Below the pieces are notes generated by a model. It did not search any database. It was not told the DNA's origin and was given only the letters and a program-made list of their open reading frames with translations. This document shows, in pieces, positions 34,501-47,309 of a stretch of DNA of 64,000 nt. Every line of letters starts with the position of its first letter. The first letter of the stretch is position 1. The translations under genes and the position numbers were made by a program. Origin of the DNA: Glebionis coronaria (taxonomy: Eukaryota > Streptophyta > Magnoliopsida > Asterales > Asteraceae); the NCBI GenBank assembly GCA_025667525.1, contig CM046878.1, forward strand, positions 515,104,274 to 515,168,273, given 5' to 3'.

Positions 34501-34590
34501 AGTTTTTGTGTGAAAAGTTGGGATTGGTTAATATGTTTGCAGGTATTCAGTCTAGTTGCATTGGAGTCATGTAAGAGCTTACATTAGGTT

Positions 34591-34600
34591 TGAAGGAGGG
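34591..34600 (+). other. Copia polypurine tract
   Basis: TGAAGGAGGG lies immediately before the 3' LTR, the position of the plus-strand primer. Confidence 0.7.
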
Positions 34601-35075
34601 TGTTGAGAATACAAGGGTCAATGCTGGTCAAGCCAGATGTAAGGGATTAAAGTAGACAATAGCAGGAACAAAGGAATGAGAGACTACTTCTGCCAATATC
34701 TGAAGTTTGAAGGGTGTAACGTGTATAACCCTAAACATGAGCTCAGTATTTAACCTGAACTCATGCTTAGGGTTCTCATATATTTCCCAACCATTTTCTG
34801 TTATTCACACACTTTTTACACATAGTTCTTGATTCCTCATCTGTTTGTTATCAAGTTATCTATCTTGATAACTAGTCTTGTATTCGATCAATCTATGTTG
34901 ATCATTGAGTGTGAGAGTTCTTGTAGTGAGGTGACTGGATCAAGCTATTTGGGACAGTCTTTGTTTTGTAGTACTAGCACTCGTTTGAGGACTAGTTTTA
35001 TTGTACTGAATCTTCATTATATTGCACTTGGGGAGGTTGGTTGTGTGCATATTTGGTATTTGGATCTTTCTTACA
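34601..35075 (+). repeat. Copia 3' LTR
   Basis: Direct repeat of 28991-29465. Confidence 0.9.
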
Positions 35076-36089
35076 CTATATTAAATACACTTCTTATTAA
35101 TAATGGGACATTTTAGTCTATTTTTATCGATTACAATACATCCTATCACACCAACCAAACATTATTAGTAACAGTAATGAATCATACATTACATCATTTA
35201 TTCTATTACGACGTTCATTTCATTCATTTGATATTTCATCTCATCCTACCAAATGAACCCTAAAGGCTCTATATTAAATTGCCAAATTATGATCAAGGTT
35301 TATTTAACTCTAACCCTATGTTAAGCACGATTACTGCTAGCTGTAAACAACTCTGAAGTGGTCAAATCCACCTCCTCGAAAAAAGTGAGGTTTATCTGAT
35401 TTGATTTTGGTTGGCGGTTGGTTCAAACTGGTGGACTGGTAGCGTAAAGAACAGAAATTATGTTTACCGTAAAAGAAAAGAAAAAAAGCATGTTTACCAA
35501 AAAAAGAAAAAAAAAAACATGTTAGGTTTATCAATTTCCCAAGTTTACTAATGTCGTCTAATGATGCTTAGTTTCCATTTTTACCAGCAATTTTCACGTC
35601 ATGATGTAATAAAGAAAAACTTGTTTATACTCAGACCACTTTTGACGGGTGTGTCACTTGTGTGTCACTCAAATGACGTGCCACTACAACATTTGAGGCT
35701 TTCTTCGATGACTAATGAGGCATTTGTCGAAGACATGTCGTCGGGATAAAGTTCCCTTGACGACACTTCATCGAGCTAGCGTCTAAAGGGATACCTCATC
35801 GGGATGGTCAAACCAGACAAGTTTCCCTAACACAAGCGTGGGGGACACACATTTTCGATTCAATCTTCAACAATATGTTGATCATAGTTTTTTGAAGGAC
35901 ATGTCCTCACAGTATCTTTTGTCGGGTCAACGTAAGTCAAACAGATTAATTGTTTAATTTATTTATTCCAATTCCCGATCAACACCGTCAATAACCTTTC
36001 CCGAAGGCATATCCTCGGCGAATGTTTTTGCCACTACACAAAAGCAGTTTTTCATATTTTTCTCCAGAATTTTTTTCGAAAAAAATCTA
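35076..36089. other. No gene; AT-rich spacer
   Basis: 35225-35265 holds a MITE-like terminus. 35460-35520 is A-rich. 35650-35770 has short GACG/TCGTCG motifs. No coding frame is supported. Confidence 0.35.
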
Positions 36090-36990
36090 CCAAATCCTGT
36101 ACACATCCAAAACCAACATGACAATATTGAAAACAACTTACAACGGCTAAAAGACTAATATGCATACACTAAACACCTCAAATACCTTAAAACGTCACGA
36201 AGTTTACAAAAGGGTTTTCTAATACACAAATCTAGCAATATCCGTAAATTACAAGTCGCCAAAAGAGATATAACATGTTTAGAGTGAAAATAATAACATA
36301 TGGGTCGTTAAGATGGCAAGTTCTTGATTGGAAAGATAAGGGTACTCGAGGCAACACTAAAATAGAAATGCATCTTGAGAACTACATACTTGATTCAACT
36401 GCACTATTTAACGAGCTTTATAATGACATGGGAAATTTTTGTTTGGAGTAGTTTTTCATTTAACCAAAGGAATTTAGCATTTGAAATTTATTCGTATGCT
36501 TTAATGATTAAACGTTTATCGATCTGTAATGCAATTCATAGTTTTACTTCTTGTTGGTTTAACACCGCGCAACATACGTAGTGCATCAACATTATTAGCT
36601 CAATTTTGACATCTAACAAAACTTAATAGCAGTTTCGAAAGCTTTCAACCCACCAGGAAAGCCCAGAAATGACAAGCGTCATGGTTTTATGGCCTAACAT
36701 TATTTCGTTTGATAATATATCAATTATTGTAGTTAATTTATCATGGCATGACTTTATGTTTAACATGTCGAGATATAGTCATGGGTAATCAGGGATAATT
36801 AAACACTAATGAAGGTCAACATTTTGTGTGTCGAATTAAGATGGATTGATGTAGTCTTGAGGTGACACAACTGACACGCAAATGAACATGTGATGATTGA
36901 GAGCGGCTATGTAATGTTCACCCGGTCATGCTTACCAAATAGAATGGAAAATATTCTTTTACATTCCTCTTGTGAAACAAGGAACCTCAC
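36090..36990. repeat. Diverged tandem repeat, unit 1
   Basis: It shares an extended match with sequence about 914 bp downstream (AGTTTACAAAAG, ACACAAATCTAGCAATATC, AACATATGGGT, GCAAGTTCTTGATTGGAAA and more). The copies are clearly diverged. No gene is recognised. Confidence 0.75.
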
Positions 36991-37003
36991 AAATGCGTTT
37001 AAT

Positions 37004-38330
37004 ATGCCAAAAAGTTAAAGAACATAACAAAATAAACACTTACAAATAATCGAATTCCTCACAATATCGAAAACAACTTATAATGGCTAAAACACTAATA
37101 TGTATACATTACAAAGTTTACAAAAGGGGTTTTCGAGTACACAAATCTAGCAATATCTGCAAAATACAAGTTGCCAAAAGAGTAAATAACATGTTTACGA
37201 TGTAGAATAATAACATATGGGTAGCCAAAATTGCAAGTTCTTGATTGGAAATATAAAGGTACTCGAAGCAACACTAGAAATGAAAATGCATCTCGAGAAC
37301 CACACACTTGACTCAACTACACTACTTAACGAGCTTTATAATGACATAGGAAGTTTTGGTTTAGAGTAGTTTTTTATTTAACCAAAGCAATTTAGCACTT
37401 GAAATTTATTTGTTTGCTTCAATGTTTGAACGTTTATCGATCTATAATGTATTTTGTATGTTTTACTTCTTTTTGGTTTAAGACCGTGCAACGTACGTAG
37501 TGTATCAACATTATACGAATTTAGCTCGATTTTGACAGCACGATAAAACTTAATAGTAGTTTCAAAAACTTCCAAACCACCAAAAAGGTTCGAAAATGAC
37601 AAGTGTCATGATTTTATGGTTTAACACCATTCTATTTGACAACACAACAATTATTGTAGTTATTTTATCATGGTATGACAATATGGTTTAACACCACCAA
37701 GATATAATCATGGGTAATCTCGGATAATCAAACGCTAAAGAAGGTCAACATTTGGATCAAACATTTATTTGAGGACATTTATCGGGAAAGCTAAAAGACA
37801 CGTCACCGCCCCATGTAATGACTGCTGATACAAAGTTGAGCACAATAAAAGCTAATCAAACTTTATCATTAGGACATGTTCTCAAGAAAATGTTAGCATG
37901 AAACCTCATCATCAAAATATTCAATATTTTGGTTAAATTTAGGGTTAATTAAACCAACTCTTTCTCGACATAACTTTGTGTATATGTTTTGTGAAGTATA
38001 TATGTGTAATAACACTAAAAAATTCCCTTCCCCTCACCCCTTCCGTTTATGTGTTGATTTAAGAATTATTGATGTACTCTTGAGGTGGCATAATTGACAC
38101 GCAAATGAACATATATGTGTCGATTTAAGAAGTATCGGTGTGGTCTTGAGATGGCACAAGTGATGTAAAAATGAACGCTTGACGATTGGGAGCAGTCTTG
38201 TAATCACCCGATCATCTTAGCAAATAGGCGGATAAATCTTTAACGTTTCTCTTGTGAAACCAGGAACACTTAAGAAATACGTTCAATAGGCCAAAACGTT
38301 GAAGAACATAACAAAATAAACATTTACGGA
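37004..38330. repeat. Diverged tandem repeat, unit 2 and partial unit 3
   Basis: Unit 2 matches unit 1 at an offset of about 914 bp. Around 38060-38330 the end of the unit (GGCACAA, ACGCAAATGAACAT, CACCCGATCAT, CTTGTGAAAC) appears again, so a third partial copy is present. Confidence 0.65.
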
Positions 38331-38885
38331 ATAATCAAATACCTCGTAATATTTCTAACAGGCTAGTATCGTCATGGCGTTATGTATTCTAGTGGTATAT
38401 TTTCAACCAATACATTTATGGTTTTGAGCTTTCACTAGGATAACGCCGAAGGCGTTGGGCGGAGTTGCCACACCACACCCTCGCGTTGAAGCCCAACGTT
38501 GGCTGGGGCGTTGGCACAACAACACATCTGGTTTTGAAAAAAACGAATTTTCTAAGCGCTCTCCTCGGTCTTAATTTTGGCTGAAAATATGAAAAAAAAA
38601 ATTATGTTTGTCATTGTAGTTCGTTGGGTTGCAGGTGAAGGTAGTGTAGATGGATGCGGGAGAAGAAAGGGTGGGTGGTTAATAAGGAGTCTTATGAAAA
38701 ATAAAAGGCAACTGATGTTATTTGGTGTTGTGATTAGAAGAGTGGTGTTGATGTTGGTATTATGCTGATGTGGCGTTGATGTAGCACCTGTTTGTGGGTG
38801 TTACGGTGTTACTGCACCTACACCTAGCGCTCTTAGAGTTAACTTTGTAAGATTATTAAGAAATATGTTTAAAAGTTGTCATATT
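38331..38885. other. No secure gene; MITE-like GCGTTGG-rich stretch
   Basis: 38440-38525 carries repeated GGCGTTGG/CCAACGCC motifs and 38760-38830 carries matching GGTGTTACGGTG-type sequence, which suggests a decayed inverted-repeat element. The short frame at 38577 lacks family similarity. Confidence 0.3.
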
Positions 38886-38889
38886 TTTC

Positions 38890-39740
38890 AGTGTTGTAAA
38901 ACAAGGTCTACAAGGCCGATTAATCGCGGATAACGCGCTACAAGGTCACCAACCTTACCGATTAATGTACAGGGTTAAACAAATAGGTCAACCGTGGGAA
39001 CGACGGTTGAAGGTGGTCAAACCTGTCAACTTTCTAATCTTGCCGGAAGTACCTAAAATATACCGTAAACTTGTTTTGATCGTTTAGAGTATCTATTTAA
39101 ATCTATTACTACAAATATTGCAAAAAAAGGTCTACAAGGCCGATTAATCACTACAAGGCCCTCTACCTTGCCGATAATGAAAAGGCGATTAATGGCGGTC
39201 AACTATGGTACATTTTAGGTACCGAAAATACCGAAAACTCACTGTAAACTTGTGTTTATCACTTGCCGAAAACATGCAATTTGCCGAAAATACCGAAAAT
39301 TCACTGTAAACTTGTGTTCATCACTTATAGTAACTATTTATATGTATGATAACTTGTATTTTAAGAAGAATATTCCCAAAAATACCTAAAACTCGTTAGA
39401 AATACCCAAAACTAGCTGAAAATACCAAAAAATTGCTAAAAATTATAATCTGATAATCGTTGATTAATCCCACCTAGAACGATTACAAGCTAAAAGGTGG
39501 TCGACCGGCCGACTAGCGATTCACGATTTTCGCAACATTAATTACGACAAAAAAAAAGAAAAGTTTTGCCAATAATATAAAAAACACGTTAGAAATACAC
39601 AAAACTTACCGAAAATATACAAATTTTGCCAAAATGTCAATCCGATTAATCGTTGATTAATCCCGCTTGACCAATTACAAGTTACAAGATGATCGACGTC
39701 TTACTAACCATCCACGATTTTTGCAACTTTTGTATTTGCT
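38890..39740. repeat. MITE-like element with repeated GCCGATTAATC motifs
   Basis: The left end GTGTTGTAAAACAAGG and the reversed right end AAGTTGCAAAAATCG resemble each other. The interior contains many copies of CTACAAGGCCGATTAATC and ACCGAAAATACC-type motifs in both orientations. Ends and target duplications are not resolved. Confidence 0.5.
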
Positions 39741-40537
39741 AATAATTAGTTTAGATTATATGGGGTAATTGCATTTGTCATTAATCCATGCTACTCACGT
39801 ATATTGATGTTTAATGTTCATCCCCCACACACCACCACTGCTATCGACGCCATGCCAATCATCCTAACGCTACAGTACGTGTGGTCCTTTAGGTTGGGAA
39901 GTATGTGAACCACAGTTATAACTATATGACCCAATTCGCACGCACACGCTAATGTATTATTGCCGCTACTAGGCCCCCACGATCAAGTTACAAAGCTTGA
40001 AATATGCACTTGAAACAGACAAGGACATTGGATGTACGAGGATAGAATCTCAATGGATTAGAATGGGATTCATTCGTATAGATTATTTCATGTAATCTAG
40101 CTAGTTTGCTTGTTTTAATTACATCACTTTTACTCAAGATCTCGTGTGTGGTGCTTTTGTTAACACTTAGTAATAGTTGCTGACTTTTGTGGGCCAACAC
40201 AAATTAAACATGGTCAGTAGTGATGAGATATCAATATCTCATCATATCTTAAAAGGTAAAAAAATTGGAGTAAATTGAAAGAAAACAAAACATGTATGTA
40301 GTAAAATGGTCCAAGTGAGAAAGACAAGGCAAAGGACAAATGGGCCATTGCATAAACGCACGTAGCTTAAATGTGGTCAAGAGCTGGTTCAATATAGTAG
40401 CATTTTGCTTATTTGAATTAGATCGAGTTGTTGAATTTAATATGTTATACTCACAACAATCGATTAAAACAATAATGGATCGATTTGTAAAGTTCAGTAT
40501 GTGAATCCAACAATCGATTAAAACAATTCACATATTC
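39741..40537. other. No gene recognised
   Basis: AT-rich sequence without a supported frame. The last 100 bp show weak similarity to sequence before 26571. Confidence 0.35.
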
Positions 40538-42561
40538 GTTCTTTTATAACAATTGGATATCTAGTGCCGAGAGAAATTAAAGAGCCAACGATGAAATATT
40601 CCAGTGACAGGTGCTTCGGCACCAAGAGGAAAAGCCGATAGTGAAGTATGCGACAGTGAGAGCCGTAAAGGCTAGTAAAAGATCCCATGGTGAAATAGAC
40701 GGCAAGATATGCCCCTGATAGTTAAGATTGTGCAAACATAGTAAAAACAAGTAGAAGTGGACAAACATGCTTTGACGGAATGACGGCTAATCAAGGTGAT
40801 GTTCACATATATTTATATCTGTTTTTCGGTTTTTCCGACAATTTGGATCTCTGAATATTGTTGGTCATTTATTCGGCTTTTGTCTATTCAGAGCGATGCA
40901 AAAAAACTTGCACACAAAATGTCTAGCTATGAAATGAAGCGTGGCGGTTATGATGTTATTACACAGAACATACGTAACTTTTAAAGTTTAGCTGGGTTGT
41001 ACAGTTCAGTGCAAAACTGCTACAATAGTTAAGAGTCTTTTGTACTGATCTTTGTATATCCAATATTGGACATGTTTGCATGCACTGATACACACACAGA
41101 ATGTTGATGATGAGTGTTGTACTTGTCTGATCACACTACAACATTCGCCACATTCCCCGGCGACTTTTTGGTATCTTTGTAGTGTGAAGGGGCTCGGTTG
41201 GAACCAAAAGCCGCTGCTAGATTGCTTCATAAACTACAAATGTGTGTCAATACATTGCAATTTCTATAACTATCCCATTAAGTTTACTGCAGTAGTAACA
41301 TGAGATTTCAAGATCTTTTATGTAACTCTTTCATTTGTCTTCTTGCCAATTTATTTTTGTCTTCACTTTACTCTTAATTCATCATGTAAAATATGTGTGA
41401 TATATAAAAGCTTACATGCAAACAAGAAGAGTTGAAAAGACAAATCACACTACTAAAACAAATTGTTATGTACTTCTGATATAAAACAAAACATGTACAA
41501 AGAATCAAAGAATCACCCGTTGTCAGGGCCGGCCTATTGTTGCCGGAGGCCAGCAATAACGATTAAAAGGCTCCGTTACACTTCTAAATTAAAAAGAAAT
41601 TTTATTTAAATTTGAATTAAATGATTCATACATCGTAAACATATAATGTATTTATATATAATAGTAAAAAATGGGACTTTTTTTCAAGTGGAGGTCCGGT
41701 GCGACGTCACCACTTGCACACCCTTTGAGCCGCCTCTGATCGTTGTATTCATTGCCACAGATCGTGACAACTCACGTGAATGGCTAAGTTGTTAGTGGCG
41801 GCTGTTAAGCCACACGTTGCTAGTGATATATTGTAAGTTTGTAACCACGTACTAAAAAGTGTGGAATATATGTCGTCTGTAAATCAAATTTGTTAATCCC
41901 ACTACACGAATGGCGAGAACTTATAAGCTGTTGGATAACATTCCAACAAGTTACTTGTTCTACTAGCGCCGGCCTCTATTTTTAAAGACATGGTTATCTT
42001 ACAGGATTTCTCAGCATAACAAGTTCTTCGTTGGGGTTGACACGTCTTGACGACAACTGTTCCTTATCGAAGCATTGATGAATAACAATTTCTTTTGTGT
42101 CCAAAACGAAAACGCCATTGCGGACATTTTTATATGAGACAAAAGTGTGAAAACATAAAAAAGTTATGGGAGAAAATACAAGAAAACAAAACATGTAATG
42201 AAAGACTCATAGTAGAAGACATCACAAACGACAATCAGTCTTTATATGCATATATGTGGTATAAATGCAATTTCGTCGATACACAAGGTCAAGCTAGGTT
42301 GCGTGTCACATAGAGCCACGAATATGTCGTGCCCACATACTAAAGACGGTGGAAGGTTTGTCGTCCGTACTCGTGAACCCCACTTCTAAATTCTTGCTTT
42401 AACTCACTTTCCCGTGTCGATAAATCAATAATCATTGTATCAATTGTGAATGCTGTTTGTATGATTAGAACTAGCAATTCTGAAAGAGAGTCATGAAAAG
42501 ATGAAAGAAATGGTAACTGGACAAAATTGTGGCTGTATGTTGAAATCTCATAACTAATAAG
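40538..42561. repeat. Dispersed 2-kb segmental duplication, copy 2
   Basis: Same orientation as 26571-28561. It has a MITE insertion at 41524-41738 that copy 1 lacks and several small deletions. Clear similarity ends at the solo LTR insertion site. Confidence 0.9.
41524..41738. mobile_element. Short hAT-like MITE inside duplication copy 2
   Basis: The left end CAGGGCCGGCC and reversed right end CAGAGGCGGCTC form imperfect inverted repeats. Flanks CCCGTTGT and ATCGTTGT are an imperfect 8-bp duplication. Copy 1 (near 27675) has the empty site, which confirms it as an insertion. Confidence 0.75.
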
Positions 42562-43303
42562 TGAAAGTTTATGGACATAAAATTAATAGTCGTGTGATAG
42601 GATCGAACTCGGGATTACGGGATTGCACACAATACGTAAAGGGTTAATTTTATTTATTAAATTATATTTTGTATATTTATTAAATCAAACAAAACTTAAC
42701 TAAACAATGATTAATTAAATTAAAAGTTAAGTTAAATAAACATTAAGGAATTATATGAGAAAAAGGAAAGTCGGAAAAGTTCCGGAACACCCTTTGGGGT
42801 GTGGTTCGACCGGCGGCCAAAAGGGGAGGGGGTCAAAGGAAACTTTGTGTTTCCTAATTTGTGTTTTAACTTGGAAAACAAGTTTTGCTACCACTATATA
42901 AACACATTAATCCCCTCATAATTTTTTGTCCCTTCTTTCCCTTCTCTCCCTTGCGATCGCCGAACAAACACACCCTTAGGGTTGTTTGATTTTCGATTTT
43001 GCTAAATTCCACAAGTGTTGAAGTTCCGGTTTGCAAGTGCTAGAGTCACGGTTAGCCTGTTGCATTACGTGTGTACAAGAACGTAATATAGTTTTGGTTT
43101 AAACTATATCTTGGTACAATTCTTCATAAACCCTAATTGGCGATTCGTCGGTGTTCTTGTGGATCTACGCTAGGATAAAGGTATGTAACCCTAATCGATT
43201 AATTATAATTGTGTTATTAATGATCTTGTTAAATCGCTTCCGCTATAACGTGCTTTGATCTTTGTTATGATTATATAATTGTTATGAACATCATAAACCT
43301 TCA
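42562..43303 (+). mobile_element. Solo LTR with 5-bp target duplications
   Basis: Starts TG (TGAAAGTTTATGG), ends CA (AACCTTCA), and is flanked by identical ATAAG on both sides (42557-42561 and 43304-43308). It contains a TATA-like CTATATAAAC near 42893 and a transcribed-looking region after it. No internal retrotransposon sequence accompanies it, so it is a solo LTR left by LTR-LTR recombination. Orientation follows the TATA box. Confidence 0.8.
42893..42902 (+). promoter_or_regulatory. TATA box of the solo LTR
   Basis: CTATATAAAC lies 331 bp into the LTR, followed by a pyrimidine-rich stretch, as at an LTR U3/R boundary. Confidence 0.5.
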
Positions 43304-43323
43304 ATAAGAAAACCTAGCTAGTT

Positions 43324-43515
43324 CTAATCATACAATGTGAAGTCCTCACCCGAAAGTGAATCGCATTCGCTTATCTTGTTTTTTAAGGTCAGTTCTTGTA
43401 TGATGTCGACGAAGGTCTCATGTTCACGATTATTATTCTTGCAAAACTCGGAAAGTACTAAAGCACATTTATTCTTCAAGCTGTCGATTGTATCAGTCGG
43501 AAGTGCATACGACAA
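43324..43515 (-). pseudogene. Short unrecognised ORF fragment at the NUMT edge
   Basis: A minus-strand frame of 63 residues, charged and Cys-containing (SLKNKCALVLSEFCKNNNRE), lies between the solo LTR and the mitochondrial insert. I do not recognise it. It has no upstream context and may be a fragment of a retroelement polyprotein or a chance frame. Confidence 0.2.
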
Positions 43516-46500
43516 ATCAGCTTCCTCTACCTAGGTATGGATTGGATGCTCTCCTGCTCGGGCAGGACTCTCAGACAGACAACTATGATCGGACAATAGA
43601 GTATGTAAGATATAGCTCGTGCCTCTTAGTCTTAACAAGATGGGGTTCAGATGAAAACAGATCTCGCTAATCTAGTCTATTCTATTTTGAATAGTCTAGG
43701 TAGTTGGCTACAGGAACGGATCCTCTGTCTTTGCCTGAAACTTTCACTATCTGTCAAAGGAATAGCTGAACTACTACACTGATTAGGCGGATCTAACTCT
43801 TTTGATAAATGCCCAGAGGCGTCTGTCTACTAGTTCAGTTGAGAACAAGGTGTCGAACTACACTGATAACTGATCGTCTATCGAAGCGCCTCTTTAAAGG
43901 CAGGATGCCAAGAATCGTGCCTCTATATACGAAGAGCAGGCATGCGTGGGACTTTAACAAGACTCTGTAAGACCTTTGTTTAATATGCCTTTTGTTTACG
44001 ACGAATAGGAATAGGTTCTTTTCAGATTTGACATAAGAGGGTAATTCGTCAAATTAGAATCGGATCTAACATGTGCAGCCTAAGCTTACTTCTCTTGGCT
44101 CCCGGCGGGGTTGTCTAGTCCTAAAGCTAACCAGTTTACTTACTATTATATAATAAGCCTTAGACTTCGGCCCATGAAATAGAGATGGCCCGGACCCAAG
44201 ATTCATATGGGTTGGATGCTTGGATATTCTTTTCTTTCTTCTAGTAGGGTGGTATGGTAATCCATTTCTTACTTACCAGGCTGGGATATAATCTAAGGTA
44301 AGGTTGCTTTCTATGTAGGTAGGAGAGCCTAATCTCTGTACTAGCTCTATCTATCAGAGAAGAAGGGAGGTGATTTCAAAGCGAAGCAGTAACTGAAGGA
44401 TGCGCTTGCCCATGGCCTCATCTTCCCATTTTTTGAGTCTTTAGTCACCGAGAAGACTACTTCTGTAGCTTAAAAACTTAGGACACCACTTTTTCTAAAG
44501 TCGGGTGCAAGTCTTGCTGAGTCAACTCTCAACTCATAATTTATTAAGAAGAAAACTTATTAAATTGGCAAGAAGTAGGATAGGAGTAGCATTAGTAGCG
44601 AATACCTGAGATTGGAATTCAATCTCAAGAAAGTCATGAAACTTGGATTCAAATTGAATAGATCCGTAAAGCAGAATAATGATTGTCATCTGAAGTAGCC
44701 ATTCCCCTTTCAGTAGTTGAAATACTTTCATCTGTCTAAATGCTTTCCGTAACTCCTTTGATCGAATTTAGAGTAGCTCGTGGATGAACAGATTCGAGAA
44801 TCAATAAAAAGGTTTCGCTAACCAACTGATACCGTAGTAGAAGATTCGGCTAGTGATCCACCTGTCTATTTCCCAATAGAAAGAGTTATTATATGAAAAA
44901 AATATCGTTTTTTTCTTCTTCACATATACAAGCTAAAACTACAAGCCAACAGGGTGGAAGTTGTGTCTTTACAGTAACTCTCCTCTAATAGCTTAGGCCG
45001 TCCTCCTCTATGTGTCTACAACTTAGGATTCTGTTGGAGCCGTGCTTGCACATCATTATGATGATAAGAAGAAGAGAGCTTTGGACTAATTTAGCTAAGT
45101 TGTTCAATGATAATAATGCATAAAAGAAATTCAGAGCTATGGAGAAAACCTGTGCAGCAGTCATAGCAACGCTTTCAGGTTAAGTTATGGAAGTTTCGTT
45201 CTTTTTCGGGGAAGCCAACCAAGCAAGCAAATCTGTTCTACGATCGGGTATTGTGCCTATTGGATTAGCTGCTATTGGGAATCTATTCTGTATTATAGCT
45301 TTCTCTTCCTTTCAATCCCTCGTCCATGAATGTGACTCCCTTGCTGGAAGGTCTCCCACGTATAGAACTATAAAGAAATGCCTATAAGGTCTTTGGTCAC
45401 TCCTTGGTAGCCTGTCCTAAGTCTAAAAAGCAGGTGACCTCTAATCCACCTAAGGGTGGTAGCAAGGCTACCTCTGAGGGCGATTGAATTAAGGTACAGA
45501 AGAAGGGAAAGGGGAAAGATGTTCTAGATAACATAGTTTCCGATCTGCCTGTCTCTTCATAAGAATGAGGGGTTTGAATACTAGTCTTGCTGTCCGCTCT
45601 CTGAGCCTGAGAGGATTTCTGATCGTTTAGAGGATCCTGTTAGCAATGCTCCTCTAGCCTTCAACAGTCAGGGTGAGTTGTCAGCTTCTTCTTTGGGGTG
45701 AAGGCCCTTCTATAACTCGGAAGTAGGGTCACAGTATACAGATACCTTATGATAGACAGGGATCTTTCTCTTGTTACAGGTGAACATTCTGAGGGAAAAC
45801 CCGCTTTGGCCTTTCTTACTCCCACTAGGATTTCGTTAGGGGGGAAGCTCTGAACCCCTCACTCTTTCTTCGGACCATAAGCCTTTGGGTGGTTGGTAAG
45901 GTTGTCGACTCTGAACGAATGATTTTATGTGAAGAAAAGATGGTCACTATTATAAAGAATCAGATCACGTTACAGTTAGGCAATAAAGTGCCATCCGAGA
46001 GTCTTCTTCGTCTTTTGCTGGAACTATTTTCTAAAAAGGTAGTGAAGTGAGCCGAAGAGAGGCTGGATGGAATGAAGCTCGACCAGCGGGAGAGGAAGTA
46101 TGATCAATCCGATCTTGTTTCAGAAGCTGGTAGAGAGTAGAGAATAGAATAGGCTGTGATGCCGGGAGAGAGATTTTTTATCTTGAGTGAGAGATCCTTT
46201 AAATACGACCAGGAGGATAGAAGCCCACGGAGCGGTAGGCTAAGCCGGAAATAGAGAGAGACGTGATTAGATTAGCACGAGGAGGGGAAGAATATTGGTC
46301 TTGGGATAGCAGTTTTTGAATCAGTCTCATTTGGCGTTCAATAAGTAGAAGATCAAGGTAGCTTCTGCTTTTAGGTCAGCTCTTTGGCTCCTTGCTATAA
46401 AGAGTGAAGTGACCTTCGGGCGAGGAGAAATTCAGTAAGAATAGGATCGGAAACTGTTCGTTTGGCTATTGGTGAGTCGGTCTTTCTTGATAAAAAAGAA

Positions 46501-47309
46501 TGGAGCGACCAGCCCCTCCATTTGGGTCATGAGACTAGCCAACTGTCTATCCTTGTGGGCTAACTCAACTTATAAGCTTGCTATCTTAGCATCCGCTTGG
46601 GATAACCTTTCACTTGGATATGATCTAAATTCCACATTCAAGAAAGAACCAGACCAGGCCAACCAAGAGATAGGATTAGATGAAGGAGAGAGAGAACTAC
46701 TATTGAAAGAAGGCGAATCGCTACTTCTTGTTGCTATAAGATTGTAAAATACTACTTCTTGGACCGTGCCAACACCCGAGAATACTAATTAGAGATTTGC
46801 TAAGCGAACAAGCCCGAAAGCGCTTCTCCTAGCTTCATCTTAAGTCTTATACATTAATTAAGTAATCTGACTTATATGCTCCTCTCCCATTGCTTTATTA
46901 CACCGATAACTGGAGATGAAGCGAAGGACATCGATTATCTATTTAAGGCGAACGAAGAATAAGATAAAAGCATCTAATTCACCCGCATCTGTTGGAGGAA
47001 GGAATGGACAGATAAATACATTCTTTTTATCCTTTCTCCCATAAAGCTTCCTTTCCTGAATCTTAGCTCTTATCTTTCTTATTTATTATGACTACTATCA
47101 CTTTATAAACCGGGTCTGGATAATTAAAGCTTAACGTATCAGGGTAGTACGCCTGGAACAAGAAGGTTCGTTGTACAATTTCGGCGTTTAAAAAAACAAA
47201 GGAGTATATCCCTCTCCTTTAGTGTCTTTCCACTTCCATCGTTCAGGAACAAACACTTAGCCTAATTCTTTTGAATCCTGGCCCGCTTTTTCCCCACTTA
47301 CTAATTACG

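Larger units (their letters stand above)
28991..35075 (+). mobile_element. Decayed Copia LTR retrotransposon, full length
   Basis: Two 475-bp direct LTRs (TGTTGAGAA to TTACA) bound an interior with a primer-binding site, gag, protease, integrase, reverse transcriptase, RNase H and a purine-rich tract, in Copia order. Several stops and frameshifts break the polyprotein. The LTRs differ at a few percent of positions by eye, so it is not a recent insertion. Flanking pentamers (CTAAT and CTATA) are not a convincing target duplication. Confidence 0.92.

Noticed and set aside
45187..45387. 66-codon frame with a hydrophobic segment
   Set aside because: No recognisable mitochondrial gene, short, and lies in spacer-like sequence.
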